DNA from: Marinibacterium anthonyi
GTDB lineage: Bacteria > Pseudomonadota > Alphaproteobacteria > Rhodobacterales > Rhodobacteraceae
NCBI GenBank assembly: GCA_003217735.2
Contig: CP031585.1
Location: forward strand, 2,405,501 to 2,469,500
Direction: 5' to 3'
DNA length: 64,000 nt
The notes beneath the pieces are model-generated. The model had not been told where the DNA came from and did not search any database. It saw only the letters and a program-made list of their open reading frames with translations. A program made the position numbers and the translations under genes. Below, one piece after another: positions 1-9,267 of this stretch; the first letter of the stretch is position 1, and each line of letters starts with the position of its first letter.

Positions 1-41
1 AATTCGCCCCTGCAAGCCATTGATATCATTGAATGCGAAAA

Positions 42-59
42 TGTCCCACGCGTGGGACA
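42..59. promoter_or_regulatory. Perfect 18-bp palindrome
   Basis: The 18 bases TGTCCCACGCGTGGGACA are perfectly self-complementary. They lie just beyond the acnA terminator, in the short non-coding strip at the window edge. This symmetry fits a binding site for a dimeric regulator acting on a gene to the left of the window. The cognate protein is unknown and the function is inferred only from symmetry. Confidence 0.4.
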
Positions 60-67
60 CGCCCATG

Positions 68-94
68 AAAAAGGGCGCCCGAAGGCGCCCTTTG
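68..94 (-). terminator. Rho-independent terminator of acnA
   Basis: The 10-bp arms (70-79 and 84-93) enclose the tetraloop TTCG (minus strand) and are followed on the minus strand by a run of T. It begins about 20 nt after the acnA stop codon, the expected position for an intrinsic terminator. Confidence 0.85.
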
Positions 95-112
95 GATCAC
101 TCCGTGCCGGGA

Positions 113-2899
113 TCATTCCGCCGCGACAGGTTCCCTTGCCAGGTTCCTCAGCACGTAATGCAGCACGCCGCCGTTCTCGATATACTCGATCTCGACCGCC
201 GTATCGATGCGGCACTTCAGGGTGATCGTCTTCTCGGTCCCGTCCGCATAGGTGATGATGCAGGGCACCTCCGCCAGCGGGCTGATCGTGTCCAGCCCGT
301 GGATCGCCACGGTTTCCTCGCCGGTCAGGCCCAGCGTCTTGCGGGTGTCACCGCCGGTGAATTCGAACGGGATGACCCCCATCCCCACCAGGTTCGACCG
401 GTGGATCCGCTCGAAGCTCTCGGCGATGACCGCCTTCACCCCCAGCAAAGCCGTCCCCTTCGCCGCCCAGTCCCGCGAGGACCCGGCGCCGTATTGCTCG
501 CCCCCGAAGATGACCAGCGGAATGCCCTTGTCCTGCCATTCCATCGAGGCGTCGAAGATCGAGGTCTGATCGCCGTCGGGCCCCTTGGTATAGCCGCCCT
601 CGACACCGTCCAGCATCTCGTTCCTGATGCGGATGTTGGCGAAGGTCCCGCGCATCATCACCTCGTGGTTGCCCCGGCGCGAGCCATAGGAATTGAACTC
701 GCGCACCGGCACCTGATGTTCGACCAGGTACTTGCCGGCGGGCGTGCTTTCCTTGAACGACCCCGCGGGCGAGATGTGGTCGGTGGTGATCATGTCGCCC
801 AGGATCGCCAGGATCCGCGCGCCGTCCAGGTTCTCGATCTTCTTGGTGTCCATCGTCATGCCCTGGAAGTAGGGCGGGTTCTGGACGTAGGTGGACGCGG
901 GCGGCCAGTCATAGGTCTGGGCGTCGGTGGTCTCGACCCCGCGCCATTTCTCGTCGCCCTTGAAGACATCGGCATATTTCGACTGGAACGCCTCACGCGT
1001 GACGGTCCTGTCCACCAGTTCGGAAATCTCGGCCTGCGACGGCCAGATGTCTTTCAGGTAGACGTCGTTGCCGTCCTTGTCGGTGCCGATCGGATCGGTG
1101 GCGATGTTGACGTTCATGTCACCCACCAGCGCATAGGCCACCACCAGCGGCGGCGAGGCCAGGTAGTTGGCGCGCACATCCGGGCTGATCCGGCCTTCGA
1201 AGTTGCGGTTGCCCGACAGCACGGCGGTCGCCACCAGGTCGTAATCGTTGATCGCCTTGGAAATCGGCGCCTCCAGCGGGCCGGAATTGCCGATGCAGGT
1301 GGTGCAGCCATAGCCCACCAGGTTGAAGCCGATCGCGTCCAGGTGTTCCTGCAGGCCGGCGGCCTCCAGGTATTCCGAAACCACCTGCGATCCCGGCGCC
1401 AGCGAGGTTTTCACCCAGGGCTTGCGGGTCAGGCCCAGCTCGTGCGCCTTCTTGGCCACCAGGCCCGCGCCGATCATCACGTAGGGGTTCGACGTGTTGG
1501 TGCACGACGTGATCGACGCGATCACGATGGACCCGTCATGCAGCTGGTAGGGGCCGTCTTCGCCCTGGACCCAGCCGTACTTGTGGTGGCCTTCGTTGCC
1601 CGGGATTTCACTCGGTTCCGGCGCGCCGCCTTCGCCTTCCCAGCGGACCTCGGCGGTCTCGCTGGCGTCCTTGCCGTCGCGCAGGCCCTTGATGAACTTG
1701 CCGAACGCCGTGCCGGCGCTGTCCAGGGCGATGTAATCCTGCGGCCGTTTGGGGCCCGAGATCGCCGGAACGATCGTGTCCATGTCCAGTTCCAGCGTGT
1801 CGGTGTAGACCGGATCGTAATCCGGCGTCCGCCACAAGCCGTTTTCCTTGGCATAGGCTTCGACCAGCGCGATGCGGTCTTCGTCCCGGCCGGTGACCCG
1901 CAGATAGCGCAGCGTTTCGTCGTCGATGGGGAAAAACCCGCAGGTGGCACCGTATTCGGGGGCCATGTTGGCGATGGTGGCGCGCTGTGCCAGCGGCAGG
2001 TTGTCCAGGCCGGGGCCGTAGAATTCCACGAACTTGCCCACGACGCCCTTGGCACGCAGCATCTCGACCACCTTCAGCACCAGGTCGGTGCCGGTGGTGC
2101 CTTCCATCATCTCTCCGGTCAGCTTGAAGCCGACGACCTCGGGGATCAGCATGGAAATCGGCTGGCCCAGCATCGCGGCCTCGGCCTCGATTCCGCCGAC
2201 GCCCCAACCCAGGACCGCCGCGCCGTTGACCATGGTGGTATGGCTGTCGGTGCCCACCAGCGTATCGGGATAGGCGACTTCGACGCCGGCCTGGTCCTTG
2301 TCGGTCCAGACGGTCTGGGCCAGGTATTCCAGGTTCACCTGGTGGCAGATGCCGGTTCCCGGCGGGACGACGCGGAAGTTGTTGAACGCCTTCTGACCCC
2401 ACTTCAGGAAGACATAACGTTCCATGTTGCGTTCATATTCGCGGTCCACGTTCATCTGGAAGGCGCGCGGATTGCCGAATTCGTCGATCATCACCGAATG
2501 GTCGATCACCAGGTCGACGGGGTTCAGCGGGTTGATCTTTTCCGGGTCGCCGCCCAGGTTCACGATCCCGTCGCGCATCGCGGCCAGGTCGACCACGGCC
2601 GGCACGCCGGTGAAATCCTGCATCAGAACGCGGGCGGGACGATAGGCGATCTCGCGCGGGTTGTTGCCGCCGAGGGTCGCCCATTCGGCAAAGGCCTTGA
2701 TGTCGTCGACCGACACGGTCTTGCCGTCCTCGAACCGCAGCATGTTCTCAAGAACGACCTTCAGCGCCGCCGGCAGCTTCGAGAAGTCGCCAAGCCCGGC
2801 TTCGGTCGCGGCCGGGATCGAATAATAGGCAACGCTTTGATCGCCGACGCTCAGCGTCCGGCGGGTCCTGGCGGTGTCCTGTCCTACGGTGATGGGCAT
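113..2899 (-). CDS. acnA: Aconitate hydratase A
   Basis: This 928-residue enzyme interconverts citrate and isocitrate through cis-aconitate in the TCA cycle, using a [4Fe-4S] cluster in the cytoplasm. The cluster ligands are visible: Cys466 in the SCTNTSN motif, and Cys532 and Cys535 in GCTTC. The aconitase core is followed by the swivel domain (motifs [13 protein letters not shown] and [12 protein letters not shown]). The length fits the AcnA/IRP1 branch, slightly longer than the enterobacterial protein. The ATG at 2899 has a strong GGGAGG ribosome site. It is monocistronic, with its own promoter and terminator, and is divergent from the DUF1223 gene. A long open frame runs antisense along almost the whole gene and is a composition artefact. 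Confidence 0.97.
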   Translation of the reverse strand: MPITVGQDTARTRRTLSVGDQSVAYYSIPAATEAGLGDFSKLPAALKVVLENMLRFEDGKTVSVDDIKAFAEWATLGGNNPREIAYRPARVLMQDFTGVPAVVDLAAMRDGIVNLGGDPEKINPLNPVDLVIDHSVMIDEFGNPRAFQMNVDREYERNMERYVFLKWGQKAFNNFRVVPPGTGICHQVNLEYLAQTVWTDKDQAGVEVAYPDTLVGTDSHTTMVNGAAVLGWGVGGIEAEAAMLGQPISMLIPEVVGFKLTGEMMEGTTGTDLVLKVVEMLRAKGVVGKFVEFYGPGLDNLPLAQRATIANMAPEYGATCGFFPIDDETLRYLRVTGRDEDRIALVEAYAKENGLWRTPDYDPVYTDTLELDMDTIVPAISGPKRPQDYIALDSAGTAFGKFIKGLRDGKDASETAEVRWEGEGGAPEPSEIPGNEGHHKYGWVQGEDGPYQLHDGSIVIASITSCTNTSNPYVMIGAGLVAKKAHELGLTRKPWVKTSLAPGSQVVSEYLEAAGLQEHLDAIGFNLVGYGCTTCIGNSGPLEAPISKAINDYDLVATAVLSGNRNFEGRISPDVRANYLASPPLVVAYALVGDMNVNIATDPIGTDKDGNDVYLKDIWPSQAEISELVDRTVTREAFQSKYADVFKGDEKWRGVETTDAQTYDWPPASTYVQNPPYFQGMTMDTKKIENLDGARILAILGDMITTDHISPAGSFKESTPAGKYLVEHQVPVREFNSYGSRRGNHEVMMRGTFANIRIRNEMLDGVEGGYTKGPDGDQTSIFDASMEWQDKGIPLVIFGGEQYGAGSSRDWAAKGTALLGVKAVIAESFERIHRSNLVGMGVIPFEFTGGDTRKTLGLTGEETVAIHGLDTISPLAEVPCIITYADGTEKTITLKCRIDTAVEIEYIENGGVLHYVLRNLAREPVAAE

Positions 2900-2947
2900 G
2901 TTTAGCCTCCCTCAGATCAAATCGTGGGTGGGGATGTTGCTTTGGTT

Positions 2948-2976
2948 TATATGTAGCTGGCCGGGCGCGCGATCAA
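2948..2976 (-). promoter_or_regulatory. Predicted sigma70-type promoter of acnA
   Basis: On the minus strand a TTGATC -35 element and a CATATA -10 element are separated by 17 nt. The predicted start lies near 2941, giving a leader of about 40 nt before the acnA ATG. The prediction rests on sequence match only. Confidence 0.45.
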
Positions 2977-3003
2977 CTACAATCCGTGCAGGTGCGGCAT
3001 TTT

Positions 3004-3023
3004 TTGTATACCATTGCACACAA
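3004..3023. promoter_or_regulatory. Imperfect palindrome between acnA and DUF1223 genes
   Basis: A TTGT...ACAA imperfect inverted repeat in an AT-rich patch resembles GntR-type operators (TTGTATAC half-site). It lies upstream of the acnA -35 element and about 100 nt upstream of the DUF1223 start. The assignment is tentative. Confidence 0.25.
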
Positions 3024-3122
3024 TGCCGGTGCCACACTTGCCGAAAATCTCGAAACGGTGATTGGCGTTTCAATGGGCATGGCCATAGACAAGGGTGTGT
3101 TTTCAAGACGAAAGGGCCCTTT

Positions 3123-3824
3123 ATGCACGTGCTCAAAGCCATCTTTCTGTCCGCGGCGCTCGTATCCGGGGCGCCTGCCTGGGCCGGAGATACCAAGGTG
3201 GTGGTCGAGCTTTTCACGTCGCAGGGGTGTTCGTCCTGTCCGCCGGCCGATGCGCTGATGGAACGGCTGGCGAAGAAGGATCACGTGATCGCGCTGGCGC
3301 TGCACGTGGATTACTGGGATTACATCGGCTGGAAGGACATCTTCGCCGATCCCGCCTATACCGCCCGCCAGAAGGCCTATGCCCACGTGGCGGGGCGCAA
3401 CATGGTCTATACCCCCCAGATGATCGTCAACGGCACCGACCAGGTGGTCGGCGCGCGCGCGATGGAACTGGCGGACCTGATCGTCGCCCATGCCGGGGTC
3501 GCGCCGCGGGCGCAGGTGATGGCCAAACGCGACGGCGACATGCTGCGGGTGGGGGTGCTGCCGCTGGGTGATGGGCTGGACGGGAAATTCCTGCTGCAGC
3601 TGGTGCGCTACAGCGACCAGCACACCGTCGACATCACCAGTGGCGAAAACGCCGGGCGTACGATTTCCTATTTCCACGTGGTCGATGGCTGGGAAACCAT
3701 CGGCGACTGGGACGGGCGCACCCCCAAGACCGTCGAGGTCCAGATCGTCGGCGACCGCCCGGCGGTGGTTCTGGTGCAGCAGGACGGGCCGGGGCCCATC
3801 GTCGCCGCGGCCGAAATCGACTGA
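3123..3824 (+). CDS. DUF1223 family secreted thioredoxin-like protein
   Basis: A 233-residue protein of the DUF1223 family, which has a thioredoxin-like fold and unknown physiological role. An N-terminal signal peptide (about residues 1-20, ending APAWAG) indicates export to the periplasm. It is followed by the characteristic FTSQGCSSCPPAD segment with a CxxC pair that could be redox-active. The ATG at 3123 is chosen over upstream in-frame codons because it starts the signal peptide. Its stop codon abuts the stop of the convergent acyltransferase gene with no gap. No substrate can be deduced. Confidence 0.85.
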   Translation: MHVLKAIFLSAALVSGAPAWAGDTKVVVELFTSQGCSSCPPADALMERLAKKDHVIALALHVDYWDYIGWKDIFADPAYTARQKAYAHVAGRNMVYTPQMIVNGTDQVVGARAMELADLIVAHAGVAPRAQVMAKRDGDMLRVGVLPLGDGLDGKFLLQLVRYSDQHTVDITSGENAGRTISYFHVVDGWETIGDWDGRTPKTVEVQIVGDRPAVVLVQQDGPGPIVAAAEID

Positions 3825-4712
3825 TCAGACCTTCCAGCGCCGGTGGATCCAGAACCACTGGTCCATGTGATCGCGCACCAGGCTTTCCAGCCGCTCGGTG
3901 ATCTCGCGCGTCATGGTTTCGGGGTCGGAATGGGCAATCGGGTCTTCGGTCACGATTTCGAAATGAACGCCGTCGGCCTTGCGCATCCCGTAGACCGGCA
4001 GCAAGGGCGCGTTGAAGCGCAGCGCCAGTTCCGCCGTCACCAGCGAGGTCGCGGCCGGTTTGCCGAAAAACGGCATGACTTCGCCGCCCACCGCGTGACG
4101 GTCGGCCACGATGGCCACCACGCCCCCCGATTTCAGGTGCCGCACCATGTTGGCCATCCCCTTGCGGGTCTGGGTGAACAGCGGCTCGCCGATGGCGGTG
4201 ATGGCGTTGGTGTAGTGCTTGTTGACATAGGGGTTGTCGAGCGGCCGGTAGAACCCGCCGATCTGGAAGCCATGGGCGATCAGGCTGGCGCGTGCGGCGT
4301 CGTAATTGCCGAAATGCGCGGTGACGATGATGACCGGGCGGCCTTCCTCGCGCGCCTTGGCCAGCACCTCAAGCCCCGGGCCGGTGACTTCGGCCTCCTG
4401 TGCGATCTTGACGAAGGGCGGGCCGGAATAGGTTTCGATCAATGCGCGGCCCATGTTTTCGGGCACCGCCTTGACCAGGCGCTCGACCTCGTCGGGGGCC
4501 AGGTCGGGCAGGGTATGGGCCAGATTGTCGCGGATGCGCTTGTCAAAGCCCGCGATGGGGGCAATGACGCGCGATGTGATCCAGCCGATGAAGGCCAGTC
4601 GCGTACGGTAGGGCAGCAGGCGCGAGACGCCGATCACGCTCATCAGCGCGACGTTCGTCAGGTACTGGCCTGCGCGTTTCGGGAAGGGTCTGTCGTTGGT
4701 CTTGTCGGCCAT
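3825..4712 (-). CDS. Lysophospholipid/lauroyl-type acyltransferase (LpxL/HtrB family)
   Basis: A 295-residue member of the bacterial lipid A acyltransferase family (LpxL/HtrB), which transfers acyl chains to lipid acceptors at the inner membrane. The catalytic HxxxxD motif is present as HFGNYD, and a hydrophobic N-terminal segment (about residues 18-50) anchors the protein. It lies 3 nt after the DMT transporter gene on the same strand, so the two are probably co-transcribed. The family also contains ornithine-lipid and other acyltransferases, so the acceptor is uncertain. Confidence 0.85.
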   Translation of the reverse strand: MADKTNDRPFPKRAGQYLTNVALMSVIGVSRLLPYRTRLAFIGWITSRVIAPIAGFDKRIRDNLAHTLPDLAPDEVERLVKAVPENMGRALIETYSGPPFVKIAQEAEVTGPGLEVLAKAREEGRPVIIVTAHFGNYDAARASLIAHGFQIGGFYRPLDNPYVNKHYTNAITAIGEPLFTQTRKGMANMVRHLKSGGVVAIVADRHAVGGEVMPFFGKPAATSLVTAELALRFNAPLLPVYGMRKADGVHFEIVTEDPIAHSDPETMTREITERLESLVRDHMDQWFWIHRRWKV

Positions 4713-4715
4713 GGG

Positions 4716-5585
4716 TCAGGTGCGGTGCGTTTCGCGGTACCAGACATACAGGCCCGCGACGCAAATGACGATGGCGCCAATGACGGTCCAGAGGTCCGGA
4801 ACCTCGTTGAAAAGGGTCAGCCCCCAGAAGGCGGCGAGGATCAGGCCGATATAGCCATAGGGTGCAAGCACGGCGGCCTCGCCGGCGGTGTAGGCGCGGA
4901 TCATGAAAAGCTGGCCCATCGTGCCGGCGGCGGCGATGACCAGCATCATGACGACGGATTGGGCATCAAGCGGGATCCAGACGAAAGGGATGATCGCGGT
5001 CAGCACGCAGGTGCCGACGATTCCCGTGTAGAAAAGCGAAGTCCAGATGTCTTCGTCGGCGCCCAGGCGGCGGGTCAGCAGGGCGTAGCTGGAATAGCAG
5101 CAGGCGGCGCAAAGCGGCAGAAGGGCCGGCGCGCTGAAGACGGCGCTGCCGGGGCGGATGATGATCATCGCGCCGATCAGCGCCGCGGCAATCCCGGCGA
5201 TACGGCGCGGGCCCAGCCGTTCGCCCAGGAACAGCGCGGCGCCCAGGGTGATCAGCACCGGGTTCACCGACATCAGCGCGGCCGCCTCGCTCAGCGGAAC
5301 AAGGCCGACGCTGGTAAAGAAGAACCCCGTCGCCCCCATCAGCAGGGCCGAACGCAGCATCTGTGTCGGAAGGTGCCGCGTGCGGACGACCTGTTTCATC
5401 CGCGGCAGGATCAGCAGCGTCACCACCAGCATCTGCCCCGCGTAACGCGCCCAGAGCGTCGGCATGACCCCGGTGCGCGGCACAAGCCCCTTCACCGTCG
5501 CGTCCATCACCGAAAAGGCCAGGACCGAACACAGGGCATAGAAGATGGCCCGCCGTTCAGGCAGGGGCATTTCGATGGCGGTCAT
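4716..5585 (-). CDS. DMT-superfamily (EamA) transporter
   Basis: A 289-residue inner-membrane protein with about ten predicted membrane helices arranged as two EamA repeats, typical of drug/metabolite exporters. The start at 5585 (MTAIEMPLP) is preferred. The upstream in-frame extension is hydrophilic, arginine/proline-rich and unlike the family. The gene precedes the LpxL-like acyltransferase in a tight two-gene unit. The substrate cannot be inferred; family members export amino acids, nucleosides or small metabolites. Confidence 0.85.
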   Translation of the reverse strand: MTAIEMPLPERRAIFYALCSVLAFSVMDATVKGLVPRTGVMPTLWARYAGQMLVVTLLILPRMKQVVRTRHLPTQMLRSALLMGATGFFFTSVGLVPLSEAAALMSVNPVLITLGAALFLGERLGPRRIAGIAAALIGAMIIIRPGSAVFSAPALLPLCAACCYSSYALLTRRLGADEDIWTSLFYTGIVGTCVLTAIIPFVWIPLDAQSVVMMLVIAAAGTMGQLFMIRAYTAGEAAVLAPYGYIGLILAAFWGLTLFNEVPDLWTVIGAIVICVAGLYVWYRETHRT

Positions 5586-5655
5586 TGGGTGCGGCCGAGG
5601 AAAGGGGCGTCCATGCGCCGCTTCTATGTGGCCCGCCGCGCCCTGTCCATTGCTG

Positions 5656-6777
5656 TCAGTCGACCTGCACGTCCGGTCCGTCAAGCGGGATCAGCTTCAA
5701 TTCGCCCTTTTCGATCAGCCCGTTGATCGCCTCGACCACCTGTTGCATCGCGGTTTCGATGTCTTCGCCCCGCAGCGTCCCGATCTCGCCGGTTTCCTCG
5801 CGCAGGTTGTCGGCCATCCGGTTGGAGAGATTCTTGTAGATGAATTCCGCCACCTCGCCGTAGCCGGCCGCGGCGCAGCCCGCCAGCGCGGTTACCAACG
5901 TCATCTGGTCCGCGGCGCGGATGATCTTGGGCACTTCCTTCGGATCGATCCGGTCTGGGATGTGTTCAAAGGTGAAAATGTGGCGTTTGACCTGCGTGCA
6001 GAACGGGTTGTCGACCTCGTCGAGCGCGCTCAGAACCTCGTCCCTGACAGCGGCCGAGGTCCGGTTCAGGATGGCGCCCAGCCGTTCGTCGGGCCCGGCG
6101 TCAAAGGCCAGGTCGGGCTGATCGTCGAACACCTCGACCAGCGACTGGCCGATGCGCAGCACCGCGTCGGGCGTGACATTGCGCGTCAGCGACACGGCAT
6201 GGGTGATCTTGCGCGCCAGCGGCCCGGGCAGCAGCCCCAGGATGCCGGCGGCCTTTTCGGTATCCAGCTTCGACAACAGGACCGCCGCCACCTCGATGCT
6301 TTCGCCCTTCATGACTTCGGCCAGCTCTTCTTCGGACCGGTCGCGCAGGCGCGGCCAGGGGTCGCCCGACTTGGGCATGCCGGCGGCCTTGCGCAGCTTG
6401 TCGGCGGTGCGCACGCTGATCCGGCCATCCAGCGCCTCGATCGCGCCGTGCAGGCCGTGGGGGAAATGCAGGCCGACGCCGTCGACCTCTTCCGCGAATT
6501 CCTGGACGACATCTTCCAGCGTGGCGCGGTCGACAAGGCCCATGCGGCTCATCTGTTGGGCCAGCTTGGCCTGAAGATCTTCGGGCAATTGTTCCAGGGG
6601 CAGATCCGCGCCCTCTTTCAGCAGCAGCCGCACGACGATGGCGGCCTTGGATACGCTGTTGAGGGATGCCGCCTTACCACCACCCGATCTCATCGGGGAA
6701 AAGGACGGACCCGAGTCCATCGGCGACGAACCGAAGTCCGTCGCCATTGGAAGCGGTAAGCCAACTTCGTTCTGCAT
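5656..6777 (-). CDS. fliG: Flagellar motor switch protein FliG
   Basis: A 373-residue protein matching FliG, the switch-complex subunit that couples MotA/MotB torque to the rotor. It shows the expected order: an N-terminal FliF-binding region (SKAAIVVRLLLKEGADLP), a middle domain and a C-terminal torque domain (VPKIIRAADQMTLVTAL, FIYKNLSNRMADNLREE) containing the charged helix. The first 35 residues, rich in Pro, Ser and Gly, precede the conserved part. No other flagellar gene lies in the window, so the gene is isolated from the main flagellar cluster. Confidence 0.88.
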   Translation of the reverse strand: MQNEVGLPLPMATDFGSSPMDSGPSFSPMRSGGGKAASLNSVSKAAIVVRLLLKEGADLPLEQLPEDLQAKLAQQMSRMGLVDRATLEDVVQEFAEEVDGVGLHFPHGLHGAIEALDGRISVRTADKLRKAAGMPKSGDPWPRLRDRSEEELAEVMKGESIEVAAVLLSKLDTEKAAGILGLLPGPLARKITHAVSLTRNVTPDAVLRIGQSLVEVFDDQPDLAFDAGPDERLGAILNRTSAAVRDEVLSALDEVDNPFCTQVKRHIFTFEHIPDRIDPKEVPKIIRAADQMTLVTALAGCAAAGYGEVAEFIYKNLSNRMADNLREETGEIGTLRGEDIETAMQQVVEAINGLIEKGELKLIPLDGPDVQVD

Positions 6778-6842
6778 TGCCTGCTCTTGCCTGTATCTTC
6801 GAACAGGACCTTAGGGCGGCAGGCGTAAAGAAACGGCTAAGG

Positions 6843-7403
6843 TCAGTAGCTATACGTCATGCCCGTCTGGATCGCCGACCGCAGCGAGGCTTCGGGCCAG
6901 CTGCCTTCGCCGCCACGGGCGACGATTTCCTTCCACTGGGCGATCGCGTCTTCGGTCCGCCCTTCGGTCACGTACCCCTGGCCCATGTACGAACGGGCAA
7001 GGATGTTGTCGGGGTTCGCGGCCAGCGCCTGGCGGTAATAATCCTCGGCCAGGGCCATGTGGCCCATCTTGCGGTGGGTGAAGCCCCAGTAGGTCAGGAC
7101 GCGGTCGTCGGACTGGTCCATCACCGCCAGGATCGCCTGGGCGTTGTCGTACTGTCCGGCATAGGCGAATTCGCGCACGGCGCCGTAAAGCGTGTCGTCG
7201 TCCAGGGACGATTTCTTGTCCACCTTGACGCATTTCTTGGTGGCCGGGTCGTAAACCTTGCCGAAGAAGCAGGACTTGGTGGTTTCCGTGGCCTTGGGCG
7301 GCTTGGTCGAATCCGCATTGCCACCGGAGCCCGCCGCAAAGGCCATGGCGGGCAGTGACAGGGCAAAAGCCGCGGTCAGGGCGAAGGCGTTGAGCTTGGG
7401 CAT
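6843..7403 (-). CDS. Secreted tetratricopeptide-repeat protein
   Basis: A 186-residue protein with a signal peptide (about residues 1-23), a low-complexity linker, a short cysteine module (CFFGKVYDPATKKCV) and then TPR helices from about residue 75 to the C-terminus. The TPRs include YYRQALAANPDNILARSYMGQGYV. TPRs mediate protein contacts; the location is predicted periplasmic. The start at 7403 follows a good GGAG site. The cysteine module recurs in the small protein encoded just upstream. The function is unknown. Confidence 0.8.
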   Translation of the reverse strand: MPKLNAFALTAAFALSLPAMAFAAGSGGNADSTKPPKATETTKSCFFGKVYDPATKKCVKVDKKSSLDDDTLYGAVREFAYAGQYDNAQAILAVMDQSDDRVLTYWGFTHRKMGHMALAEDYYRQALAANPDNILARSYMGQGYVTEGRTEDAIAQWKEIVARGGEGSWPEASLRSAIQTGMTYSY

Positions 7404-7551
7404 TGAAGTCTCCGATACATCTGGGCGGGGCAAGTCCGCCGACCTGTTGAACTGAATGTACCCATGGGTCGTCCGACGGGGCGATCCGGTTCATAACGAA
7501 AACGTGAGCGGAGGCGTCTTCCGGCAGGTCAGGGACAGACCCTTGCAGCGA

Positions 7552-7591
7552 CGCCCGGGGCGCACGGACAACAGACCGCGCGCCCCGGGCG
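7552..7591 (-). terminator. Perfect 12-bp inverted repeat after the small secreted-protein gene
   Basis: Arms 7552-7563 and 7580-7591 are exactly complementary (all G and C apart from the 16-nt loop between them). The repeat begins 5 nt after the stop of the small gene on the minus strand. No T-run follows, so it is a possible factor-dependent terminator or mRNA stabiliser rather than a classical intrinsic terminator. Confidence 0.5.
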
Positions 7592-7596
7592 GGCGG

Positions 7597-7755
7597 TCAG
7601 CTTGTGGCCTGTTCCACGCAGGTGCGGGCGTCGGCGTCCCAGACGGTGCCGGCGGCACAGGACTGGGCCTGCTGCTTGCTCCAAGGGCATTCGGCGTGGG
7701 CAAGCGCGGGCAGGGTGGCAAGGGCGAGGGCAACGATTGCGGTCTTGAGGGCCAT
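7597..7755 (-). CDS. Small secreted cysteine-containing protein (52 aa)
   Basis: A 52-residue open frame beginning MALKTAIVALALATLPALAHA, a textbook signal peptide. The mature peptide is about 31 residues with three cysteines (CPWSK, SCAAG, RTCVEQ). A strong AGGAGG ribosome site sits 5-10 nt upstream of the ATG at 7755. The segment SCAAGTVWDADARTCV matches the C-x2-G-x-V-aromatic-D-x4-[RK]-x-C-V pattern in the TPR protein encoded next on the same strand, suggesting related modules. It is too short for many gene callers. The product is probably periplasmic; the function is unknown. Confidence 0.7.
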   Translation of the reverse strand: MALKTAIVALALATLPALAHAECPWSKQQAQSCAAGTVWDADARTCVEQATS

Positions 7756-7826
7756 TGGATCCTCCTTTTGGCCGAAGTCGGTGACGCAACGTTAGCAAAG
7801 CCGGCGCGGATCCCGAAGTGAAAAGG

Positions 7827-7860
7827 CCCAAAACGCAAAGGCCCCGGCAGTGCCGGGGCC
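7827..7860 (-). terminator. Rho-independent terminator of purB
   Basis: A 10-bp GC-rich hairpin (GGCCCCGGCA / TGCCGGGGCC, 7840-7860) is followed on the minus strand by a T-rich tract (CTTTGCGTTTT). It starts about 25 nt past the purB stop. Confidence 0.85.
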
Positions 7861-7884
7861 ATCATGGCGGTCATGAGTGGCGGA

Positions 7885-9189
7885 TCACTCGTGGAAGACG
7901 CGGGCAAAGATCGTGTCGACATGCTTGGTGTGGTAGCCAAGGTCGAACTTTTCGTTGATCTCGTCTTCGGACAGCGCGGCGCGCACTTCCTCGTCGGCCA
8001 GCAGTTCCTCGCGGAAGTCGGTGCGGTGGTCCCAGACCTTCATCGCGTTGCGCTGCACCAGCCGATAGGCATCTTCGCGCGACACGCCCGCCTGGGTCAG
8101 CGCCAGCAGCACGCGCTGCGACATGACCAGCCCGGGGAACTTGTTCATGTTGTCCAGCATGTTCTGCGGATAGACCAGCAGCTTTTCGATGACCGAGGTC
8201 ATGCGGGCCAGCGCAAAGTCCAGCGTGATCGTGGTGTCGGGGCCGATGTTGCGTTCGACCGAGGAATGGGAAATGTCGCGTTCGTGCCAGAGCGCCACGT
8301 TTTCCATCGCCGGGATCACCGCCATGCGGACCAGGCGGGCAAGGCCGGTCAGGTTCTCGGTCAGCACCGGGTTCTTCTTGTGCGGCATCGCCGAAGACCC
8401 CTTTTGCCCCATCGAGAAGAATTCGGCGGCTTCCAGCACTTCGGTGCGCTGCATGTGGCGGATTTCGATGGCGATGTTTTCGATCGACGAGGCGATGACA
8501 CCCAGCGTGGCGAAGAAGGCGGCGTGGCGGTCGCGCGGGATCACCTGGGTCGAAATCGGCTCGGGCACCAGGCCCATCTGGTCGCAGACGTGTTCCTCGA
8601 CCGCCGGGTCGATGTTGGCGAATGTACCGACGGCGCCGGAAATCGCGCCGGTGGCGATTTCGGCCCGGGCATCGCGCATGCGCGACAGGTTGCGGTCCAT
8701 CTCGGCGTAAAAACGCGCGAAGGTCAGGCCCATGGTCGTGGGTTCGGCGTGGATGCCGTGGCTGCGGCCGATGCGGACCGTGTCCTTGTGTTCATAGGCG
8801 CGCTTTTTCAGCGCGGCCAGCAGGCCCTGGATATCGGCGATCAGGATGTCGGCGGCGCGGGTCAGCTGCACGTTGAAGCAGGTGTCCAGCACATCCGACG
8901 AGGTCATGCCCTGGTGCACGAAGCGCGCCTCGTCCGAACCGACGTGTTCGGCCAGGTGGGTGAGAAAGGCGATGACGTCATGCTTGGTCTCGCGCTCGAT
9001 CTCGTCGATGCGGTCGATGTCGAACTCGACGTCCCTGGCTTTCCAGACGGCCTCGGCATTGGCTTTCGGGATCACGCCCAGGTCGGCCATGGCGTCGCAG
9101 GCATGGGCCTCGATCTCGAACCAGATACGGAACTTGGTCTCGGGCGACCAGATGGCGACCATGTCGGGACGGGAATAGCGCGGGATCAT
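7885..9189 (-). CDS. purB: Adenylosuccinate lyase
   Basis: A 434-residue member of the fumarase/aspartase superfamily. It cleaves adenylosuccinate to AMP and SAICAR to AICAR plus fumarate in purine synthesis. The superfamily signature loop is seen as GSSAMPHKKNP, and TSSDVLDT and GRSHGIHAEP mark the other conserved active-site regions. The start MIPRYSRPDM at 9189 matches the conserved N-terminus of the family; the long upstream open frame is spurious. It has its own terminator and is divergent from the DUF6314 gene. Confidence 0.96.
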   Translation of the reverse strand: MIPRYSRPDMVAIWSPETKFRIWFEIEAHACDAMADLGVIPKANAEAVWKARDVEFDIDRIDEIERETKHDVIAFLTHLAEHVGSDEARFVHQGMTSSDVLDTCFNVQLTRAADILIADIQGLLAALKKRAYEHKDTVRIGRSHGIHAEPTTMGLTFARFYAEMDRNLSRMRDARAEIATGAISGAVGTFANIDPAVEEHVCDQMGLVPEPISTQVIPRDRHAAFFATLGVIASSIENIAIEIRHMQRTEVLEAAEFFSMGQKGSSAMPHKKNPVLTENLTGLARLVRMAVIPAMENVALWHERDISHSSVERNIGPDTTITLDFALARMTSVIEKLLVYPQNMLDNMNKFPGLVMSQRVLLALTQAGVSREDAYRLVQRNAMKVWDHRTDFREELLADEEVRAALSEDEINEKFDLGYHTKHVDTIFARVFHE

Positions 9190-9267
9190 GCGATGCATCC
9201 TGGTTGTAGGGGGTACGGGGCGCGCTATAGACTGCGCGTCTTCCATCAGCAAGGCAGGAGGCGGCAG

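Noticed and set aside
20-2905. Very long open frame antisense to acnA, and many similar antisense frames (for example opposite the ABC fusion and purB)
   Set aside because: In GC-rich DNA the antisense frame of real genes is often open. The translated products are Arg/His/Gly-rich, lack domains, and the opposite strand encodes clear families.
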